A stretch of DNA of 10,334 bases. It comes from Legionellales bacterium UBA2469. Lineage in GTDB: Bacteria; Pseudomonadota; Gammaproteobacteria; Legionellales; Legionellaceae. A model generated the notes under the pieces. It saw only the letters and a list, made by a program, of their open reading frames with translations, was not told the DNA's origin and did not search any database. The position numbers and the translations under genes are program-made. The stretch spans positions 1 through 10,334 of the forward strand of contig DDPL01000040.1 of assembly GCA_002342175.1 (NCBI GenBank), given 5' to 3'. This document shows positions 6,497-10,334 of the stretch, in pieces (positions within the stretch are counted from its first letter, which is position 1; each line of letters starts with the position of its first letter).

Positions 6497-7357
6497 TTGA
6501 AAGACACAATAGAATTAGATACCCATTCGACAAGATGTATATGGTGGCAAGAAAATTTGTTCAATGCTATTGAACAAAATGACCTGGAAATTTGTAGAAC
6601 TCAAATTGAACTCATTATTATCCCCGACCGATATCAACTTGATGAAGAAGTTTTGCAAACATTACAGGCTAGACATGTAGTGCATAGACAAAAGAATAGA
6701 CTGGCAATTGTTTTTAGTGCCTCAGATATTGTTAATGTCCTTGAAAAAAATCAACTCTCAACTAAATTTCTTGAAAATGTATATAAAATATCCACTATTC
6801 GGCATGGTTTTATCACTGAATATGAGGATGAAAATAAAAACATCATCCTAGCGCTTGCAAAATTATGTGTGCAAAATCCCAATTCAATCTTGTCTGAAAT
6901 TACATTAAGATGTTGTTTTGGAGCAGGTTCTTTGCATCAAGGATTGGTGGATGCGGCACAAAACAAATTAATTGGACATTTAGGCGATGGTTATTCATTA
7001 AGTGAGAATGATGAATTTAAAGTTCGAGAATATTTGTATGGAAATATTAGTGGAGATGAAATAAAAAAAATATCCATTCGAACCCAAACCATTAATGTAA
7101 AGTTGGCCACATTAGAAAATAGGGAAGTTCCAAATGTACTATTTGATTTTCGAATGGCTTTAGATGCAGAACCTGAACTGAAACATCTGCATGTAAAATC
7201 TTATTTTGGGCGTGTTAACCCTGTTCCTGAAGAATCGCCAATCAGATTAGGTATTTGGTTTTCTCGAGATAGGCCACCTTCGTTATCTCACCCCAAATCT
7301 GTTCGATTATTAGGAGAACCCAAAGATAGCATTGTTGCTAAGGCGACTTTCTTTTGA
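6497..7357 (+). CDS. Unrecognised protein, possible clan CD cysteine-peptidase-like effector (286 aa)
   Basis: I do not recognise this as a named family. It is a 286-residue soluble protein without signal peptide or membrane segment. The start is TTG at 6497: AAGG at 6485-6488 is well spaced, no in-frame ATG lies nearby, and a TGA at 6473 blocks extension. Residues about 38-247 align with the C-terminal half of the convergent neighbour. Shared blocks include a hydrophobic strand (LIIIPD, 39-44), LAIVFSAS (69-76), NVYKISTIRHG (94-104), EITLRCCFGAG (134-144) and VKSYFGRVNPVP (233-244). A strand ending in His-Gly (H103), followed 37 residues later by a strand ending in Cys (C140) before a small Gly-Ala-Gly turn, is the layout of clan CD peptidases (caspase, C11, C80). 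This is inference from pattern only. Its own promoter and its position beside Dot/Icm genes suggest an effector. Confidence 0.7.
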   Translation: MKDTIELDTHSTRCIWWQENLFNAIEQNDLEICRTQIELIIIPDRYQLDEEVLQTLQARHVVHRQKNRLAIVFSASDIVNVLEKNQLSTKFLENVYKISTIRHGFITEYEDENKNIILALAKLCVQNPNSILSEITLRCCFGAGSLHQGLVDAAQNKLIGHLGDGYSLSENDEFKVREYLYGNISGDEIKKISIRTQTINVKLATLENREVPNVLFDFRMALDAEPELKHLHVKSYFGRVNPVPEESPIRLGIWFSRDRPPSLSHPKSVRLLGEPKDSIVAKATFF

Positions 7358-8771
7358 TGTGTTGTGTTTGCGTGTCTTCTTCCGCTTGTTCATTCTGCGT
7401 AAAAACGTTATAACGTGCAGCCTTATAAAAATGATGAGACGGTGTAACGCCTGATGGTGGTTTTTCATCAACAGGTAAAAAAGTATGTGTTTCTGCATTC
7501 ATTGGAAAGGGTTTTACTGGACCAAAATAACCTTTAACGATTAAATTTGGAATTTTTTCTTGGAGCTCTTGATTGTCTTTGAGTATGGCAATTAATCTAT
7601 CGGCAGAAGCATCGGTATCCAGTATTGAAAGTACTTGAGGAGATTTTGTTTGAAGTTCAAATAAATGCTTCATTATTTCTGGATTGAAGGTAACGGCATG
7701 TTTTAGCATTTGCTGAATCAGTTGTTTTTCTTCCTGCGAGGGTTCGGTTGCATCGTTAACTGCTGAACGCGCAACTTGCGCTGGATTTTTTGGATGACGT
7801 CTGCCAGCACTAAAACATTGTCTTAAAGTGATTTCGCGAAGTTGAGGTGGTTCATCTGTTGAAGAGCAACAAAGATTTGCGAGCCGATTTATATTATCGC
7901 ATATAAAATTGAAATCATTTGGATGGGTAATGGTTGAAATTTTATAAATGTTGGCTAACGAGGGATTATCAGATAAATCAAGGAAACGGGATAACTCAGA
8001 AGCTGTAAGCACAATTGCAAATCCATCAAATTTTATATGTGCTTTATCCCGGATAATAAGCCCTGCTTTAATTTCGTCATCTGTTTCCCAGTCATCAGAT
8101 ACAATAATGATTTCGCCTGATTTTGTTTCTAAAGCTTCACAATCATTTTTAATAGTATCCTTAAATTGAGAAACAAGGGCTTCATGAATTAATGAATGAA
8201 TTGTATCAATATTTTCAATTGGGACATGCTGGAATGCATGTTGGTGAATTAAAATATCATTCAAGGCTTGTTCCAAGTCATCCCAGTCACGTGGGAACTG
8301 TATTGAAATGATGGTATCTTTTATTGATAATTTTTCTTGCTTTAATGAAGATAGATCTTTGGCTTTATTGTTTCGCTGAGGGTTATTAACGCTTTTATTT
8401 GATATGAAAAGCGTTAAACAATCCTTTAACAACTGCACTTCATCAGGAGATAAATTTTCAATAGGATTATCCTTAATTTTATTTTTTAAATTGGTTATAT
8501 TTTTTTTGATAGCCGAAGGTAATTGAGAATATTTCCGAAGATTAATATCCATCTCATCGGGAGAGAATAAATTCCCAGATAAAAAAATCTGTATTAATTT
8601 TTGAGTGGAGGTTGTTTCTGGTGATCGAAGATGAACAATTAATTCAGGATTATCTTTGATATAGTTCATTAATACATTGACCATATGGAGTTTTTTCTCT
8701 AATGAATAGATGTGTGTTTTTTGTGTCATGTAAGAGGATGTATCCTCTTTGAATGTAATTAGAGGAACCAT
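7338..8771 (-). CDS. Unrecognised protein, possible clan CD peptidase-like Dot/Icm effector (477 aa)
   Basis: No named family is recognised. The ATG at 8771 has GAGGT (complement of 8776-8780) five nucleotides upstream. Residues 1 to about 215 are polar, Lys/Asn/Leu-rich, predicted helical, and have no counterpart in the 286-aa neighbour. Residues about 220-425 are paralogous to it: EIIIVSDD (220-227), FAIVLTAS (251-258), NIYKISTITH (274-283), EITLRQCFSAG (313-323) and VKGYFGPVKPFP (412-423). The conserved H283 and C319 are 36 apart, in the same clan CD-like arrangement; the residue after the His is Pro, not Gly. The C-terminal region carries EQAEED (461-466), 12-17 residues from the end, resembling the Glu-rich E-block of Dot/Icm export signals, followed by a basic tail (HIKRKSP). 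Export and protease activity are inferences. The 3' end overlaps the convergent gene by 20 nt. Confidence 0.72.
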   Translation of the reverse strand: MVPLITFKEDTSSYMTQKTHIYSLEKKLHMVNVLMNYIKDNPELIVHLRSPETTSTQKLIQIFLSGNLFSPDEMDINLRKYSQLPSAIKKNITNLKNKIKDNPIENLSPDEVQLLKDCLTLFISNKSVNNPQRNNKAKDLSSLKQEKLSIKDTIISIQFPRDWDDLEQALNDILIHQHAFQHVPIENIDTIHSLIHEALVSQFKDTIKNDCEALETKSGEIIIVSDDWETDDEIKAGLIIRDKAHIKFDGFAIVLTASELSRFLDLSDNPSLANIYKISTITHPNDFNFICDNINRLANLCCSSTDEPPQLREITLRQCFSAGRRHPKNPAQVARSAVNDATEPSQEEKQLIQQMLKHAVTFNPEIMKHLFELQTKSPQVLSILDTDASADRLIAILKDNQELQEKIPNLIVKGYFGPVKPFPMNAETHTFLPVDEKPPSGVTPSHHFYKAARYNVFTQNEQAEEDTQTQHIKRKSP

Positions 8772-8813
8772 AACTACCTCAGTTTTAGGTTAATTATCGA
8801 TTACTATGACTTA

Positions 8814-8819
8814 ATTATA
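8814..8819 (-). promoter_or_regulatory. Candidate -10 box of the 477-aa gene
   Basis: On the minus strand TATAAT (complement of 8814-8819) lies about 43 nt before the ATG. No -35 match occurs at 16-18 nt; instead that region reads CTTAACTTAAAACTTA (minus strand, 8825-8840), three CTTA repeats. A promoter lacking a -35 but carrying repeats there would fit activator-dependent transcription. Weak support. Confidence 0.3.
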
Positions 8820-8893
8820 GACTATAAGTTTTAAGTTAAGGAGGAATGGTTCTTAAAGTGTATCGTAATTGGTCAAATTAAAATGAACTTAAT

Positions 8894-8923
8894 CGCAATT
8901 CAAGCGATGTGATAAGAATTGCG
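8894..8923 (-). terminator. Inverted repeat after mutS, probable terminator
   Basis: CGCAATTC (8894-8901) and GAATTGCG (8916-8923) form a perfect 8-bp stem with a 14-nt loop, starting 8 nt after the mutS stop on the minus strand. The T-rich stretch beyond it (GATTAAGTTCATTTTAATTT) is interrupted, so termination may be inefficient. The rest of the 8772-8930 gap holds the putative promoter of the 477-aa gene. Confidence 0.5.
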
Positions 8924-8930
8924 AGCAATT

Positions 8931-10334
8931 TTAGGCATGGACATCTTCTTGAATCGCTAGTAAAAGATGTTTGATTTGATAAAGATAGTCATGAGATGCT
9001 TTGGGACTTAATTGGTCGGGATCCATCATTTGTAATGAGTTTATAAGCTGAGCAATCGAATAGGGGAGTTTGGGACGTTGTGGAACTGAAGATGAAAGTG
9101 GGTTTTGATGTAATTCTTGAAGCTTTATTTTAGCCTTTTTTAAGACATCATCTGGAAATCCGGCACGAGCCGCAACTTCTAAACCATAACTTTCAGTAAT
9201 AGCACCTTTTTTAAGTTGGTATAAAAAGACAATATTATGGCCCTGGATAATGACATCCATATGCATATTCTGAATAACAGGATGATTTTCAGCAAGTTCA
9301 GTAAGCTCAAAATAATGTGTTGAAAATAAGGTATAGGCTTTGGTATTTTGGGCAAGATGCACGGCACAGGCATGTGCCAGGGCTATGCCATCATGGGTGC
9401 TGGTGCCGCGTCCAATTTCGTCAATTAGCACAAAACTATGTTCGGTGGCATGCTTTAAAATATAAGCCATCTCGGTCATTTCAACCATAAAAGTAGATTG
9501 GCCTTTGGCCAGTTGATCGCTAGCCCCAATGCGAGTGAAAATCTGGTCAACCATCCCAATGGTTGCGCGTTGCGCGGGAACATAACTTCCCATATGAGCC
9601 AGTAAAATAATTAGTGCATTTTGGCGCATATAAGTGGATTTCCCCCCCATATTGGGGCCTGTAATAAGCCATAAATAAGACTTATCATCAAGGCTCAAAT
9701 CATTCGCTACAAATTGATGAGGACTATGAGCCGATACAATGGGATGTTTTCCTTGTATAATATGTAATGCTTTCTCATTAACCATTTTAGGACAACACCA
9801 GTTAAGTTTTTGTGCGCGTTCTGCAAGCGTACTTAATACATCAAGTTGTGCTAATGAGTGTGAAATCAGTCGAAGGGTTGGAATATAAGTGCTTAGGTTT
9901 TCAAGCAGCTCCTCAAACAATTGTTTTTCTTTTTGTAAGGCTTTACTCTCCGCCGATAACAGTTTGGCTTCAAAGTTCGAGAGTTCTTCTGTGACAAATC
10001 GTTCAGTATTTTTAAGCGTTTGTTTTCGTATGAACTGAGGAGGTAAATTTTCAGATTGGGCTTTCGAGACCTCAAAGTAATATCCAGAAACACGATTATA
10101 GCCCAAACGCAATTGTGTAAGACCGCTGTCGATCTGAGCACGGTGTTCAATGTCCATTAAATGTTCATGCGCATGCTGTCGAATGTTTCGCAGTTCATCT
10201 AATTCTGCATGGTATCCTTCCGCAATCACGCCGCCATCTCGAATGAGAACAGGAGGCTCTTCTACAATGGCTTTTTGAATGATATTAATCAGTTCCGGTT
10301 GCGGTTTAAAATCTTGGATACATTCTGTAATGAG
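8931..10334 (-). CDS. mutS: DNA mismatch repair protein MutS, C-terminal part (5' end outside window)
   Basis: The visible 467 residues are the C-terminal half of MutS (family about 850-860 aa), the mismatch-recognition ATPase of DNA repair. The frame is open to the window edge; the upstream residues (VLIRDGG before VIAEGY) belong to the conserved lever region, so the GTG at 10229 is internal. In order the fragment shows the end of the lever/clamp, then the ATPase domain with Walker A GPNMGGKST, the STFMVEM block, Walker B LIDEIGRGTST and the STHYFELTELA motif, then a C-terminal helical tail. The Walker A glycine codons form a G7 run (C7 on the + strand at 9642-9648). No lesion is seen in the visible part. 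A hairpin follows the stop. Confidence 0.96.
   Translation of the reverse strand, partial: LITECIQDFKPQPELINIIQKAIVEEPPVLIRDGGVIAEGYHAELDELRNIRQHAHEHLMDIEHRAQIDSGLTQLRLGYNRVSGYYFEVSKAQSENLPPQFIRKQTLKNTERFVTEELSNFEAKLLSAESKALQKEKQLFEELLENLSTYIPTLRLISHSLAQLDVLSTLAERAQKLNWCCPKMVNEKALHIIQGKHPIVSAHSPHQFVANDLSLDDKSYLWLITGPNMGGKSTYMRQNALIILLAHMGSYVPAQRATIGMVDQIFTRIGASDQLAKGQSTFMVEMTEMAYILKHATEHSFVLIDEIGRGTSTHDGIALAHACAVHLAQNTKAYTLFSTHYFELTELAENHPVIQNMHMDVIIQGHNIVFLYQLKKGAITESYGLEVAARAGFPDDVLKKAKIKLQELHQNPLSSSVPQRPKLPYSIAQLINSLQMMDPDQLSPKASHDYLYQIKHLLLAIQEDVHA

Noticed and set aside
8838..8881. Perfect AAGGAGG followed by a short reading frame (ATG 8846, 11 codons)
   Set aside because: The ATG is only one base from the ribosome-binding motif and the frame is too short and unsupported. 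The motif is part of the upstream region of the 477-aa gene on the other strand.
10227..10229. GTG as the start of a 432-aa mutS
   Set aside because: The frame stays open to the window end and the preceding residues (VLIRDGG) are conserved MutS sequence, so the gene simply runs off the window.
1..10334. CRISPR arrays, tRNA or rRNA genes, insertion sequences, attachment sites
   Set aside because: No regularly spaced repeats, tRNA-like cloverleaf sequences, transposase-like proteins or terminal inverted repeats were seen.

Overview
The window is AT-rich and almost entirely protein-coding. It carries part of a Dot/Icm (type IVB) secretion locus in the conserved order icmD-icmJ-icmB, which together with the base composition and proteins points to a Legionellales gammaproteobacterium (Legionella/Coxiella/Berkiella/Aquicella-like). 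I cannot name the genus from the sequence alone.

Layout. (1) 1-1310: two tandem copies of icmD (dotP). Each has its own copy of the upstream promoter/leader and its own intrinsic terminator. After the first copy lies a decayed remnant of the icmJ 5' end, so the duplication unit ran from the icmD promoter into icmJ. (2) 1387-6424: icmJ (dotN), icmB (dotO) and radA on the + strand, with a 26-nt gap between icmJ and icmB and a 1-nt stop/start overlap (TAATG) between icmB and radA. This looks like one transcription unit joining a secretion ATPase to a DNA-repair gene. (3) 6425-8771: two convergent genes of no named family that I recognise, 286 aa (+) and 477 aa (-), overlapping by 20 nt at their 3' ends. 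They are paralogues across about 200 residues and share a conserved His (H103/H283) and Cys (C140/C319) in a pattern resembling clan CD (caspase/C80-like) cysteine peptidases. Their position beside Dot/Icm genes and the Glu-rich C-terminus of the larger one make them candidate Dot/Icm effectors. (4) 8931-10334: the C-terminal 467 residues of mutS on the - strand, running off the window end.

How it fits together. IcmD is an inner-membrane component. IcmJ belongs to the DotL coupling complex. IcmB is the VirB4-like ATPase that powers the channel. The two paralogues are plausible cargo rather than machinery. radA and mutS are housekeeping recombination and mismatch-repair genes flanking the region. 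The most notable observations are the icmD duplication, whose mature core is identical in protein but has 12 silent differences, and the putative protease-like paralogue pair.
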